Below the pieces are notes generated by a model. The model was not told the origin of the DNA and did not search any database. It saw only the letters and a program-made list of their open reading frames with translations. This document shows positions 24,556-33,527 of a stretch of DNA of 64,000 nucleotides, piece after piece (position 1 is the stretch's first letter; the number at the start of each line of letters is the position of its first letter). Source of the DNA: Amycolatopsis sp. CA-230715 (GTDB taxonomy: Bacteria > Actinomycetota > Actinomycetes > Mycobacteriales > Pseudonocardiaceae); contig NZ_CP059997.1 of assembly GCF_018736145.1 (NCBI RefSeq), forward strand, positions 6,881,501-6,945,500. Direction: 5' to 3'. The translations under genes were made by a program, and so were the position numbers.

Positions 24556-25083
24556 CTATTCGGCGGCGGAGAAGAGCACCGGCGGTGCCTTGCGCGTGGA
24601 GCGCTTCGGCTTCGCGGGCGAGCTGGTCTTCGCCGCTGCGGGCTTGCGGGCCGTGGCGGTCTTCTTTTCGGTGGCCGCCTTCGCCGCGGTCTTCGGGGCC
24701 GCCTTCGCGGAAGCCTTGGCGGGCTTCACCTTCGCCGCCGCGGCCTTGGCGGTGGCCGAGGTCTTCGGCGACACCTTCTTCGGCGCCGCCTTCGTCGTGC
24801 CACCGGCGGCCTTCGCGGTTTTCTTCGGCGTGGCCGCCGTTTTCGCCCCGGCGGCGGCGCGCCTGCCGCGCTTCGGCACCGCGAACGTGCGGGGCCTGCG
24901 CTTGCGGCCGCCGGTCCGCCGCCCGTTCCCGACGTAGGCGTCCAGGATTCCGCGGAGGTTCGCGGCGTTCTCGGCGGACAGGTCGATGTCGTACTCGACT
25001 CCGTCGAGGGCGAAGCTGACCGTCTCCTCGGCCGGCTCCCCGTTCAAGTCGTCCAGGACGTGAACGGCTGTATTTCTGGCCAC
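24556..25083 (-). CDS. Lsr2-type nucleoid protein with histone-H1-like Lys/Ala tail
   Basis: A 175-residue protein. Residues 1-62 match the Lsr2 N-terminal dimerization domain (HVLDDLNGEPAEETVSFAL, then DGVEYDIDLSAENAANLRG). The usual C-terminal DNA-binding half of Lsr2, with REWAR...RGRIP, is absent. In its place are about 105 residues of basic Lys/Ala/Pro sequence (KTAATPKKTAKAAG, KTAAKAATEKKTATARKPAA and the like), as in H1-like bacterial proteins and the HupB tail. It therefore probably oligomerizes like Lsr2 but contacts DNA non-specifically through the tail. GTG 25083 follows GGGAGG. The gene is convergent with pntB, separated by the terminator hairpin. Confidence 0.85.
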   Translation of the reverse strand: MARNTAVHVLDDLNGEPAEETVSFALDGVEYDIDLSAENAANLRGILDAYVGNGRRTGGRKRRPRTFAVPKRGRRAAAGAKTAATPKKTAKAAGGTTKAAPKKVSPKTSATAKAAAAKVKPAKASAKAAPKTAAKAATEKKTATARKPAAAKTSSPAKPKRSTRKAPPVLFSAAE

Positions 25084-25254
25084 GTAAGAAACCTCCCGTG
25101 CTCGATCGTTGTCGAAGCGCAATCGGCACGGCGACCCTCGTCGAAACCTTCTCGCCGTCCTTGAGCTCGGGGCAGGAGAATACCGGTTTCCCTTTTCCCG
25201 CGCGCACAGGTGGTTGGGGTTGCGCGTCGCCGCGCGCTGGTGTGCGCTGAAGGC

Positions 25255-26646
25255 ATGGCGGAAGAAACGTTCGACGTGGTGGTCATCGGCGGCGGGCCGG
25301 TCGGGGAGAACGCGGCGGGACGGGCGGCCGCGGCCGGTCTGTCGGTCGCGCTCGTCGAGCACGAGCGCTTCGGCGGCGAATGCTCGTACTGGGCCTGCAT
25401 CCCGAGCAAGGCGTTGCTGCGCCCCGGAAATCTGCTCGCCGCGGCGAAGCGGATGCCGGGTGTCGAGGTCGGGGCGAAGCTCGATCCGGCGAAGGTGTTC
25501 GAGCGGCGCGACTACTTCACCGGCAAGGGCGACGACACCGGCCAGGTCGACTGGGCGCGCGGCGCCGGGATCGAGCCGGTGCGCGGGCGCGGCCGGATCA
25601 CCGGTGAGCGGGAAGTGACCGTCGACGGCGATCGCGTGCTCCGCGCGAACCACGCCGTCGTGGTGTGCACCGGAAGCGTGCCGAGGACACCGGACATCCC
25701 GGGGCTCGCGGACGTGAAGACCTGGGGCTCGCGCGAGGCGACGTCGTCGAGCGAGGTGCCCGGCCGCCTCGCCGTGCTCGGCGGCGGAGTCGTCGGGGTG
25801 GAGATGGCGCAGGCGTGGGCGCGGCTCGGCTCCGAGGTGGACCTGATCATCACCGGCGAACGGCCGTTGCCGAAGTACGCCGACTTCGTCGGTGACGCGG
25901 TGGTGAAGGGGCTCGGCGAGGACGGCGTGCGGGTGCGCGCCGGTTCCGGCGTCGACTCGGTGTCCGAAGTGGACGGTTCGACCGTGCTGGCGCTGACCGG
26001 CGGCGGCACGCTCGCGGTCGACCGGCTGCTGGTGGCCACCGGCAGGGCGCCCGCGACCGGCGACCTCGGCCTCGACTCGATCGGCCTCGAACCGGGAAAG
26101 GCGCTGGCCGTCGGCGATTCCGGCACCGCGACCGGCATCGCCGGGAACTGGCTCTATGCGGCAGGTGACGTCACCGGACGCGCGCCGCTGACCCACCAGG
26201 GCAAGTACGCGGCGAGGATCGTCGGTGACGTGATCGCGGCGCGCGCGAAGGGGGAAGCACTCCAGAGCGCGCCGTGGACCGCCTACGCCGCCACCGCCGA
26301 CCACTACGCGGTGCCGCAGGTCGTGTTCACCGATCCCGAAGTCGCCTCCGTCGGCCTCGCCGGTGCCGAGTCCGACGTCCATCGCGTGGTCGACATCGAC
26401 ATCGCGGTAGCCGGGTCTTCGCTGCACGCCGACGGGTACGAGGGCAGGGCCAGGATCGTCGTCGACACCGAACGCGAGGTCCTCGTCGGGGTCACCTTCG
26501 TCGGCCAGGACGTGGCGGAGCTGCTGCACTCGGCGACGATCGCGGTCGCGGGCGAAGTGCCGTTGCGCCGCCTGTGGCACGCCGTCCCGGCCTTCCCCAC
26601 GATGAGCGAGGTCTGGCTCCGCCTCCTGGAGGAGTACGGCTTGTAG
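25255..26646 (+). CDS. Pyridine nucleotide-disulfide oxidoreductase family flavoprotein
   Basis: A 463-residue class I disulfide-reductase-type enzyme. FAD motif VVVIGGGPVGENAAG, redox-active pair ECSYWACIPSKAL (CxxxxC), NAD(P) motif VLGGGVVGVEMAQAW, second FAD motif YAAGDVTGRAPLTHQG and the C-terminal dimerization domain with HAVPAFPTMSE. The His-Pro pair near the C-terminus differs in spacing from lipoamide dehydrogenase (HxHPT), so lipoamide, mycothione or another disulfide could be the substrate; pyruvate dehydrogenase E1 lies far off at 40 kb and no E2 gene is adjacent. ATG 25255 opens directly with the FAD domain. Nearest neighbour downstream is convergent. Confidence 0.88.
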   Translation: MAEETFDVVVIGGGPVGENAAGRAAAAGLSVALVEHERFGGECSYWACIPSKALLRPGNLLAAAKRMPGVEVGAKLDPAKVFERRDYFTGKGDDTGQVDWARGAGIEPVRGRGRITGEREVTVDGDRVLRANHAVVVCTGSVPRTPDIPGLADVKTWGSREATSSSEVPGRLAVLGGGVVGVEMAQAWARLGSEVDLIITGERPLPKYADFVGDAVVKGLGEDGVRVRAGSGVDSVSEVDGSTVLALTGGGTLAVDRLLVATGRAPATGDLGLDSIGLEPGKALAVGDSGTATGIAGNWLYAAGDVTGRAPLTHQGKYAARIVGDVIAARAKGEALQSAPWTAYAATADHYAVPQVVFTDPEVASVGLAGAESDVHRVVDIDIAVAGSSLHADGYEGRARIVVDTEREVLVGVTFVGQDVAELLHSATIAVAGEVPLRRLWHAVPAFPTMSEVWLRLLEEYGL

Positions 26647-26649
26647 CGC

Positions 26650-28341
26650 CTACGGGCCGATGGGGACGGTGAGGGCTGCCTTCGCGGCGCGGACGAGCGC
26701 CGGATCCTCCGGTGTGGACGTTCCCGCCGCCCACACCGCCTGCACGAGCCGCACCGACTTGCCGTCGAGCGCGCTCGCGTAGGCGGCGCCTTCGAACCTC
26801 GGCACCGCACCGTCCCATTTGGACTGCTCGGTCGCCACGTCGATGATCCCGCCGCCACCGGGGTTGTCGGCGACCTTGCGGAACTCGTCCGCGGTGCGCG
26901 TGTCGGGGAAGGACACCACCGCGACCGAGACCGCGGCCTTCTTGCCGTCGACGGTCGCGTCGAAACTGCCTCGGCGCACCTCGCTGCAGCTCGTGCGGCC
27001 GAGGCTGGCCTGAACGTCGCCGAAGCCGTGCGAGGCGCACCGCGCGTCCGCGCTCGAAGCGCGCGAGGTGAGCGCGACTTCCGTGGAAGGCGCGCTGGTC
27101 GGCGCCGGAGCCGACGTGGTGCGGGGCGGCTGCGGTGCCGACGTGGCGGGCGGGGCCGACGACGCGGCGACCGGCGCCGGATCGTCCCCACCACTGGTCG
27201 CGGACACGATCGCGGTGCCGACCAGCACGACGAGCAGCCCGATCGCGGCGATCGGGAGCCAGCGCACCGCGGCCTTCCGCGGCTTCGGCGCTTTGGCTTC
27301 CCCGTGCGGTGCCACGGCAGCGGCCGCCACCGGCTCGGGCGCGACGGGCTGGGGTGCGACGGGTTCGGGGCCTCGCGAGTCCGCTTCGCTCGGCCACAGG
27401 ATGGGCTCCAGCTCCGGCTCTTCGGCCACTTCGGACTCAGCGACGGGCTCGGCTGCGGGCTCAGCGACGGCTTCGCCAACGGACTCGGCAGCAGGCTCGG
27501 CGACAGCCTCAGCGGCGGGCTCTGCGGCGGGCTCCGCGGGAGTTTCCGCCACGGCGGGCGGTTCTTCCCGTTCGGTCGGCGCGGCGGCCGCCAGCGCCGG
27601 CTCGTCCTCCGCAAGCGGCTCGGAGTCCGGTGTGGACGGTTGGGGGCTGGCCCAGCCGCCGTGGGTCTGGCGGGGGACCGGCGTGACCGGCACGGTCGCG
27701 GTGGGTTCGGCCAGGGCCCGCGGCTCGTTCTTCGCCGCGGCGTAGAAGCCTTCCGCGAACAGGACGTCGTCGTCGAGCGCCGGGGTGTCCGGCGCGAGGA
27801 GGTCGAGCAGGGCGCGCGCGGTGGGGGCCGAGCAGGGCCGCTTCGCCGACGCGAGGGACACGGTCGCGGCGAGCATGCTGGTCGGCGTCGGGTGCAGCAC
27901 GCGCACCGGCCCGGCCAGGTCCGACGGCGGCTGTTCGACGTCCGCCACGAACGGGCCCACCGCCACCACGGTCCCCACGGGCGGGCTGGACGGCAGTTCG
28001 GCGGCGATGCGGGCCCCGATGGCTTCGGACAGGGCGAGCGCCTCGGTCGCCGGGTTGGTCGCCTCGTCGGTGCGCACGAGCGGCCAGCCGTCGGCCTTCC
28101 ACTGCCCGTGCAGCGGGGCTTCCAGCCGCATGGCGGGATCGGGCAGATCGACGCCGATGACGATCAGGACGCCCTTCGGCAGGATCAGGATCGCGTCCAC
28201 GGGCTCGGCGCATCCCGCTGGCTGGGGGCCGATGAGGGCGATCCCGCCGCCGACGGTGCTACCGCGGCCGAGCGAGGCGAGCGCGGCGCGGATGTCGTCG
28301 GCGACCCGAGCCGGCTGCTTGCCGAGACGGACGAGCCGCAA
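26650..28341 (-). CDS. Membrane-anchored protein with Pro/Ala/Glu-rich linker, unknown function
   Basis: A protein of 563 residues if TTG 28341 is used (GGGGAGG lies 6 nt upstream); GTG 28377 would add 12 residues. Residues 1-210 form a folded cytoplasmic region (GGGIALIGPQPAGCAEP, ILILPKGVLIVIGVDLP) resembling NERD-like N-termini. About 240-345 is low-complexity Glu/Pro/Ala with repeats of EPAAE and AEPVAE. One membrane helix is at about 350-375 (LPIAAIGLLVVLVGTAIV), then a Ser/Thr/Pro linker and an extracellular domain of about 140 residues with two Cys residues. I recognise no assigned function. It is divergent from the DUF3145 gene. Confidence 0.78.
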   Translation of the reverse strand: MRLVRLGKQPARVADDIRAALASLGRGSTVGGGIALIGPQPAGCAEPVDAILILPKGVLIVIGVDLPDPAMRLEAPLHGQWKADGWPLVRTDEATNPATEALALSEAIGARIAAELPSSPPVGTVVAVGPFVADVEQPPSDLAGPVRVLHPTPTSMLAATVSLASAKRPCSAPTARALLDLLAPDTPALDDDVLFAEGFYAAAKNEPRALAEPTATVPVTPVPRQTHGGWASPQPSTPDSEPLAEDEPALAAAAPTEREEPPAVAETPAEPAAEPAAEAVAEPAAESVGEAVAEPAAEPVAESEVAEEPELEPILWPSEADSRGPEPVAPQPVAPEPVAAAAVAPHGEAKAPKPRKAAVRWLPIAAIGLLVVLVGTAIVSATSGGDDPAPVAASSAPPATSAPQPPRTTSAPAPTSAPSTEVALTSRASSADARCASHGFGDVQASLGRTSCSEVRRGSFDATVDGKKAAVSVAVVSFPDTRTADEFRKVADNPGGGGIIDVATEQSKWDGAVPRFEGAAYASALDGKSVRLVQAVWAAGTSTPEDPALVRAAKAALTVPIGP

Positions 28342-28645
28342 GAGGCACCTCCCCGAGTCGACATTCTTCGGGTGCACACGCTAGCGCGGGCGCTCGGTAC
28401 CTCTGCGTATGCCGCGTGCGGCCTGTCGGATGACCCCCGGATGGGGGATGCGCCCTTGACCGGTTCGCCCAAGGTGGGAGTGGACGGTGACCGCTCGCTC
28501 CCCTGCGGAGGTGAGACTTCTGGTGTTCCTGTGGCAAATGGGGCAGCGGGCGTGCACAATGAGGACCAAGCGTCACGGGTCCGGGCCACCGGAGTTCGCC
28601 AGGTCGTAGGGGAAGACGCACCTGGTCGAGCAGCGGAGGTCAGCA

Positions 28646-29149
28646 GTGAGCACTCGTGGCACCACGCGTGGCGTGGTCTACGTCCACTCGTCGCCGTCTG
28701 CGGTCTGCCCGCACGTCGAGTGGGCTATTTCGGGCACCCTCGGGACCCGAGTGGAACTGAAGTGGACGGCACAGCCGGCCGCTCCAGGGCAGTTGCGCGC
28801 GGAGTGCGGCTGGAGCGCGCCCTCCGGGGCCGGTGCCAAGCTGGCCTCCGCGCTGAAGGCATGGCCGATGGTGCGCTTCGAGGTCGCCGAGGAGCCGAGC
28901 GCCGGTGTGGACGGTGAGCGGTTCTGCTACGTGCCAGGCCTCGGCCTTTGGCATGGCCGCACCAGCGCCAACGGCGACATCGTCGTCGGCGAGGACCAGC
29001 TGCGCGCGCTCGTCGCGCAGACCAGGGCGGGCGAACAGTTCGCGCACAAGCTCGACGAGCTGCTCGGCGCGAACTGGGACGAGGCGCTCGAAGACTTCCG
29101 GCACGCGGGCGATGGCGCGCCGGTGACGTGGCTGCACCAGGTCGGCTGA
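28646..29149 (+). CDS. DUF3145 family protein
   Basis: A 167-residue actinobacteria-specific protein matching DUF3145 over its length: GVVYVHSSPSAVCPHVEWAI at the start, WPMVRFEVAEEPS in the middle, and ELLGANWDEALEDFRHAG near the C-terminus. GTG 28646 has GGAGG upstream. In many actinomycetes this gene sits beside the fab operon, as here, where it is convergent with fabF through one intervening gene; a link to fatty-acid metabolism has been suspected from context only. No catalytic motif is evident. Confidence 0.9.
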   Translation: MSTRGTTRGVVYVHSSPSAVCPHVEWAISGTLGTRVELKWTAQPAAPGQLRAECGWSAPSGAGAKLASALKAWPMVRFEVAEEPSAGVDGERFCYVPGLGLWHGRTSANGDIVVGEDQLRALVAQTRAGEQFAHKLDELLGANWDEALEDFRHAGDGAPVTWLHQVG

Positions 29150-29173
29150 GCGGCGGCGACTACTCTTTCGGGT

Positions 29174-29764
29174 GTGTCCCGCCCGATTCAGCCGCCGCGC
29201 GCACGTTGGCTCATCCCCGTACTGGTCGTGGTCGTCTCGCTCACCGTGGGTGGTGGCCTGCTGACCCGTGAGCTGTACCGCCAGCCGGACCGCCAGGAGG
29301 TCGCGGGCGTCACCATCGGCACGACCAAGCAGCTCCCGCCCGGCGAGCAGCCGGGGCCGAGAGCCGTCGAGCTGACCCCGGACGCCGCGGCGCATCCGCA
29401 GGACGACACCGTGCGCAAGCTCCTGCAGGACTACTTCGACTCGATCAACGACCGCAACTTCGAGCGGTACCGCACGACGGTGACGGTGGCGCGGCTGCAG
29501 ATCATGGGTTCGTCCGAGTGGCACGAGAGCTTCAAGAGCACGCGCGACGGCAGCATCCTGGTCTACCGGATCGAGGCGGCGAGGCCGGAGCTGATGAACG
29601 TGCTGGTGTCCTTCACCAGCACCCAGGACCCCGGCGACGCGCCGCCCGAGCTGCCGGAGCGGTGCATCCGGTGGAGCCTCGTGCTGCCGGTGCGGCAGGA
29701 AGCCGGGGCCTGGAAGGTCGACGCGCTGCCTTCCGGCGCGCCCGTCGAGTTCAAGGCCTGCTGA
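29174..29764 (+). CDS. Secreted or membrane-anchored NTF2-like protein, unknown function
   Basis: A 196-residue protein from GTG 29174, 24 nt after the DUF3145 stop. A single N-terminal hydrophobic segment (residues 13-30, LIPVLVVVVSLTVGGGLL) works as an anchor or uncleaved signal. The remaining domain looks like the NTF2/SnoaL-like cone fold (VRKLLQDYFDSINDRNFERY, then a beta-rich half ending WKVDALPSGAPVEF). Similar extracytoplasmic domains occur in actinobacterial envelope proteins without assigned role. It is followed by a strong hairpin shared with fabF. Confidence 0.75.
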   Translation: MSRPIQPPRARWLIPVLVVVVSLTVGGGLLTRELYRQPDRQEVAGVTIGTTKQLPPGEQPGPRAVELTPDAAAHPQDDTVRKLLQDYFDSINDRNFERYRTTVTVARLQIMGSSEWHESFKSTRDGSILVYRIEAARPELMNVLVSFTSTQDPGDAPPELPERCIRWSLVLPVRQEAGAWKVDALPSGAPVEFKAC

Positions 29765-29779
29765 AACCGTTACCGGACA

Positions 29780-29820
29780 ACGAAAAGGGGCGCCTCCACA
29801 GTGGAGGCGCCCCTTTTCGT
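29780..29820. terminator. Bidirectional terminator between convergent genes
   Basis: A near-perfect inverted repeat: ACGAAAAGGGGCGCCTCCAC (29780-29799) pairs with the sequence ending CCCCTTTTCGT at 29820. The stem carries A and T runs on either side, giving a T-tract after the stem in both directions, an ideal bidirectional terminator between the 29174 gene and fabF. Confidence 0.9.
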
Positions 29821-29835
29821 GGATCTTCGCCGGGG

Positions 29836-31080
29836 TCAGGCCGGGGTGAACGCCAGTGCGACGTTGTGCCCGCCGAACCCGAACGAGTCGCTGACCGCGG
29901 CCTTCAGGTCGACCTTGCGCGCTTCGCCCGCGACGATGTCCTGCACGACGCCGGGATCCGGGTTCTCGAGGTTCAGGGTCGGCGGGATGACGCCTTCCTT
30001 GATCGACAGCACGGTGGCGATCGCCTCGACGGCACCGGCGGCGCCGAGCAGGTGCCCGAGCGCGCCCTTCGGCGCGGTGAGCACCGGGTGCTCACCGATG
30101 GCCTTGCGCACGGCCACGGTTTCGCCGACGTCACCGACCGGGGTCGAGGTGGCGTGGGCGTTGACGTGCCCGATGTCCTCACGGGACAGTCCGGCGCTGC
30201 GCAGCGCCGCGGTGATGGCGCGTGCCTGGCCGGTGCCCTCCGGGTCGGGGCCGGTGATGTGGTACGAGTCGGCGCTCGTGCCGATCCCGGCGAGCTTCCC
30301 GTAGACGCGCGCGCCGCGTGCCTTCGCGAACTCCTCGCGTTCGAGCACGACGATGCCGGCGCCCTCGCCGAGGACGAACCCGTCCCGGTTGACGTCCCAC
30401 GGCCGCGAGGCGCGTTCCGGGTCGTCGTTGCGGGTGCTCATCGTGCGCGCCTGGGCGAACCCGGCCATGGTGATCGCGGCGATCGCGGCCTCCGCGCCAC
30501 CGGCCACCACGACGTCGGCCTCGCCGGTGCGCAGCATCCGCCAGCCCCACGCCAGTGCCTCCGCGCCCGACGCGCAGGCCGACACCGGGGCGTGCACCCC
30601 GGCACGGGCCTTGAGTTCGAGCCCGACGTGCGCGGCGGGACCGTTCGGCATCAGCATTGGCACGGTCAGCGGGGAGACCTTGCGCAGACCGGTGGTCTCC
30701 AGCAGGTCGTCCTGGTCGAGCAGGGTGGTGGCACCGCCGATCCCGGTGCCGATGATGACCGCGAGCCGCTCGGGCTCCACGCCGCCATCGGCACCGTTCT
30801 CAGCGCTGAACCCGGCATCGGCCCATGCCTGCCGCGCGGCGATCATGGCGACCTGCTCGCTGCGGTCGAGCCGCCTCGCCTGCACCCTCGGCAGGATCTC
30901 GGTTGGCTCCACGGCGAGCCGTGCTGCGATCTTCACCGGCAGGTCGAACTTCCTGACCCACTCGGTGTCCAAAGTAGACACACCACTGCGGCCGGTCAGC
31001 AGTCCCTGCCACGTGGTCTCGACGTCTCCGCCGAGCGGAGTGGTGGCACCCAGCCCAGTGATCACGACGTCGTTGCTCAT
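29836..31080 (-). CDS. fabF: Beta-ketoacyl-ACP synthase II
   Basis: A 414-residue condensing enzyme that elongates acyl-ACP with malonyl-ACP in type II fatty-acid synthesis. Active-site Cys is in VSACASGAEAL, the two histidines are in NAHATSTPVGD and GFGGHN, and the conserved Lys lies in TAPKGALGHLLGAAG. ATG 31080 gives a 7-nt distance from GGGGAG; ATG 31083 is directly before it. It is the last gene of the fabD-fabH-acpP-fabF operon, 29 nt after acpP. Mycolic-acid producers have two such genes (kasA/kasB); only one is present here. Confidence 0.96.
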   Translation of the reverse strand: MSNDVVITGLGATTPLGGDVETTWQGLLTGRSGVSTLDTEWVRKFDLPVKIAARLAVEPTEILPRVQARRLDRSEQVAMIAARQAWADAGFSAENGADGGVEPERLAVIIGTGIGGATTLLDQDDLLETTGLRKVSPLTVPMLMPNGPAAHVGLELKARAGVHAPVSACASGAEALAWGWRMLRTGEADVVVAGGAEAAIAAITMAGFAQARTMSTRNDDPERASRPWDVNRDGFVLGEGAGIVVLEREEFAKARGARVYGKLAGIGTSADSYHITGPDPEGTGQARAITAALRSAGLSREDIGHVNAHATSTPVGDVGETVAVRKAIGEHPVLTAPKGALGHLLGAAGAVEAIATVLSIKEGVIPPTLNLENPDPGVVQDIVAGEARKVDLKAAVSDSFGFGGHNVALAFTPA

Positions 31081-31109
31081 CATGAAGCTCCCCGAGTCGT
31101 AGAGCGGAA

Positions 31110-31355
31110 CTACTTGGCGTTGGCGGCGACGTAGTTCACGGCGTCACCGACGGTCTTCAGGTTCGCGAGCTCGTCGTCCGGGATCTTGACGCCGAACTTG
31201 TCCTCGGCCTGCACGGCGATCTCCACCATCGACAGCGAGTCGATGTCGAGGTCGTCCACGAAGGACTTCTCGGCGGTCACGTCGTCCTGCGCCACACCGG
31301 CGACCTCTTCGACGATCTCGGCGAGACCGGACAGGATTTCTTCGTTGTCAGCCAC
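31110..31355 (-). CDS. acpP: Acyl carrier protein
   Basis: An 81-residue acidic four-helix protein that carries growing acyl chains as thioesters on a phosphopantetheine arm attached to Ser of DIDSLSMVEI (DSL motif). GTG 31355 follows GGAAGG. It lies between fabH (72 nt) and fabF (29 nt) in the same operon. Confidence 0.97.
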   Translation of the reverse strand: MADNEEILSGLAEIVEEVAGVAQDDVTAEKSFVDDLDIDSLSMVEIAVQAEDKFGVKIPDDELANLKTVGDAVNYVAANAK

Positions 31356-31427
31356 TTGCGGGTTTCCTTCCTGGGTTTTCGCTGATGTGCTCCGCCGGGG
31401 GCGACGGTGCCCTCCGGGGAATTGGTA

Positions 31428-32402
31428 TCACGGACAGATGATGACCTGCCCCGCGTAGGACAGACCGGCGCCGAAACCGACGATGAGCGCGACATCGCCC
31501 GATTTCACCGTGCCCGCCTTGCGCATGTGGTCCAGTGCCATCGGGATCGACGCCGACGAGGTGTTGCCGGAGTACTTGATGTCGTCGGCGACCACCATGT
31601 CCTCGCGCGCGCCGGCGGCGCGCAGCTTCTTCGCGATCGCCTCCACGATACGGAGGTTCGCCTGGTGCGGGATCAGCACGTCCACATCGGACGGTGTGAG
31701 CCCCGCGGCCTTGAGCACGTCGAAGGCGATCGGCGCGATCTTCGTGGTCGCCCACCGGAAGACCGCTTGGCCCTCCTGGTAGATGTAGCGGTGGTCGCGC
31801 ATGTAGATGGTCTCGACGAGATCGCCAGCGCTGCCCCACACCACCGGGCTGATGTGCGGCTCGTCGCTCGGCCCGACGAGCGCGGCACCGGCGCCGTCGG
31901 CGAAGATGATCGCGTTCGCCCTGTCCGTCGGGTCGACCGAATCGGTGAGCTTCTCGGCGCCGATCACCAGCACCTTCTTCGCCGAGCCCGCGCGGATCAG
32001 GTCGGAGGCGACGCCGAGTCCGTAGCAGAACCCCGCGCAGGCGGCGTTGAGGTCGAACGCGCCGGGCGCCTTCACCCCGATCCGGTCGGCGACCTGCGCC
32101 GCCGCGTTCGGGATGGGCGAGGGCATCGTGCAGTTCGGCACGATCACGGTGTCCACTTCGGACGGATCGGCGCCCGCGTCGGCGAGTGCGCGGGTGCCTG
32201 CCTCGACGGCCATGTCGACGAGCAGCGTGTCCTTGTCGGCGAATCGGCGCTCGATGATGCCGACGCGGTCCCTGATCCACTGGTCGCTGGTGTCCATGAT
32301 CTCGGACAGGTCGTCGTTCGTGACCACGCGCTCCGGCTGGAAGCTGCCCACGCCGAGGATCCGGCTGGCCTTGGCGCCGGTGGTGAGTCGCAGTTCGGTC
32401 AC
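31428..32402 (-). CDS. fabH: Beta-ketoacyl-ACP synthase III
   Basis: A 324-residue enzyme that starts fatty-acid synthesis by condensing acyl-CoA with malonyl-ACP. The catalytic triad is visible as Cys in LNAACAGFCYG, His in LIPHQANLRI and Asn in YSGNTSSASIP; FGAGLSYAGQ is at the C-terminus. GTG 32402 overlaps the fabD stop (GTGA), so the coding frame reaching further upstream is a shadow of fabD. In actinomycetes this enzyme often prefers branched acyl-CoA primers, giving iso/anteiso fatty acids; specificity is not readable here. Confidence 0.96.
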   Translation of the reverse strand: MTELRLTTGAKASRILGVGSFQPERVVTNDDLSEIMDTSDQWIRDRVGIIERRFADKDTLLVDMAVEAGTRALADAGADPSEVDTVIVPNCTMPSPIPNAAAQVADRIGVKAPGAFDLNAACAGFCYGLGVASDLIRAGSAKKVLVIGAEKLTDSVDPTDRANAIIFADGAGAALVGPSDEPHISPVVWGSAGDLVETIYMRDHRYIYQEGQAVFRWATTKIAPIAFDVLKAAGLTPSDVDVLIPHQANLRIVEAIAKKLRAAGAREDMVVADDIKYSGNTSSASIPMALDHMRKAGTVKSGDVALIVGFGAGLSYAGQVIICP

Positions 32403-33322
32403 TTGCTCGCCTCCTGCCCGGTGAGCTTCGCGAACTCGGCCGGGGTCTTCAACGCGGTCGGGGTGGTCACGACGCCTTTGAGCTGGCGCTTCACGAGTCC
32501 GGTGAGCGTGCCCGCGGGCGGCAGCTCGACGGTTTCGGTGACGCCGAGCGAAACGAGGCCGTCCATGGTGAGGTCCCAGCGCACCGGGCGCGTGACCTGC
32601 TTGATCAGCCGCTCCAGGTACTCCGCGCCACTGGTCACCACCGCACCGTCCGCATTGGACAGCAGTGGCCGGGTGGGGTCCTGCGGCGCGATGCCCGCGG
32701 CGTGCGCGCGCAGCGCTTCCTCGGCCGGTGCCATGTACTCGGTGTGGAAGGCGCCGGCGACCTTGAGCGCGCGCACCTTCGTGCCCGCGAGCGGCTCGGC
32801 GACGATCTTGGCGATCTTCTCGGCGGAACCGGAGGCCACGATCTGCCCCGCGCCGTTCTGGTTCGCCGCGGTGAGCCCTTCGCCGTCGAGCCACGCGACG
32901 ATCTCGTCCGGCGTCCCGAGCATCACGGCGGCCATGCTGGTGGGCTCGAGCGCGCACGCCTTCGCCATTTCCGCGCCGCGGACGGCGGCGAGCCGCACCG
33001 CGTCATCGGCGGTCAGCACGCCCGCGATGGCGGCGGCGGCGAGCTCGCCGACCGAATGGCCAGCCACCGGCGCGTCGTCGGCGACCGGGGCGACGCGCCG
33101 CAGTTCGTCGAAGGCGAGCAGGGAGAGCGCCACGATGAGCGGCTGGGTGATCGCGGTGTCCTGGATGTCCTCCGCGCCCGCCTCGGTGCCGAGGTGCACG
33201 AGGTCCAGTCCCGTCAGCTCCGACCAGCGGCGTACGCGGTCTTCGGTGCCTTCCAGCTCGAGCCAGGGAGCGAGCATGCCGGGCGCTTGGGAGCCCTGTC
33301 CGGGGGCGAGGACTGCAATCAC
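32399..33322 (-). CDS. fabD: Malonyl-CoA:ACP transacylase
   Basis: A 307-residue acyltransferase that loads malonate onto ACP. The oxyanion region reads VLAPGQGSQAPGM, the nucleophile Ser is in VAGHSVGELAAAAI, the malonate-binding Arg is in LAAVRGAEMAKA and the catalytic His is in GAFHTEYM. I start at GTG 33322 so the protein opens with IAVLAPGQGSQ as in relatives; GTG 33337 is possible. It is the first gene of the fab operon, preceded by a 205-bp intergenic region and the fasR-type activator gene. Confidence 0.95.
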   Translation of the reverse strand: MIAVLAPGQGSQAPGMLAPWLELEGTEDRVRRWSELTGLDLVHLGTEAGAEDIQDTAITQPLIVALSLLAFDELRRVAPVADDAPVAGHSVGELAAAAIAGVLTADDAVRLAAVRGAEMAKACALEPTSMAAVMLGTPDEIVAWLDGEGLTAANQNGAGQIVASGSAEKIAKIVAEPLAGTKVRALKVAGAFHTEYMAPAEEALRAHAAGIAPQDPTRPLLSNADGAVVTSGAEYLERLIKQVTRPVRWDLTMDGLVSLGVTETVELPPAGTLTGLVKRQLKGVVTTPTALKTPAEFAKLTGQEASK

Positions 33323-33527
33323 CCCTCTAGGGAACACGGTGCCCGCCCATCGTCGTGATGTCGCCGCTCACCAAGTTAACGCGGTGATGTTGGAGGGTTC
33401 CTACAAAGGTTGCCGCCGGATTAACGCCCTTAACCAGATTGCCTTGTCGGGTTTCGGCACTTTTTGCCGTGAAGTGGGTCACCCCGCCCGGCGTGTCGGC
33501 TGGTGCCGGTTCACCACCGTTGTCCGT
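33323..33527 (-). promoter_or_regulatory. Probable fab operon control region
   Basis: This stretch between the FasR-type gene and fabD is visibly richer in A/T than its surroundings. It contains two TTAACG elements (in AGTTAACGCGG and GATTAACGCCC) and an imperfect inverted repeat GGATTAACGCCCTTAACC (33418-33435). The activator binding site is expected here, but I cannot assign exact promoter hexamers. Confidence 0.4.
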
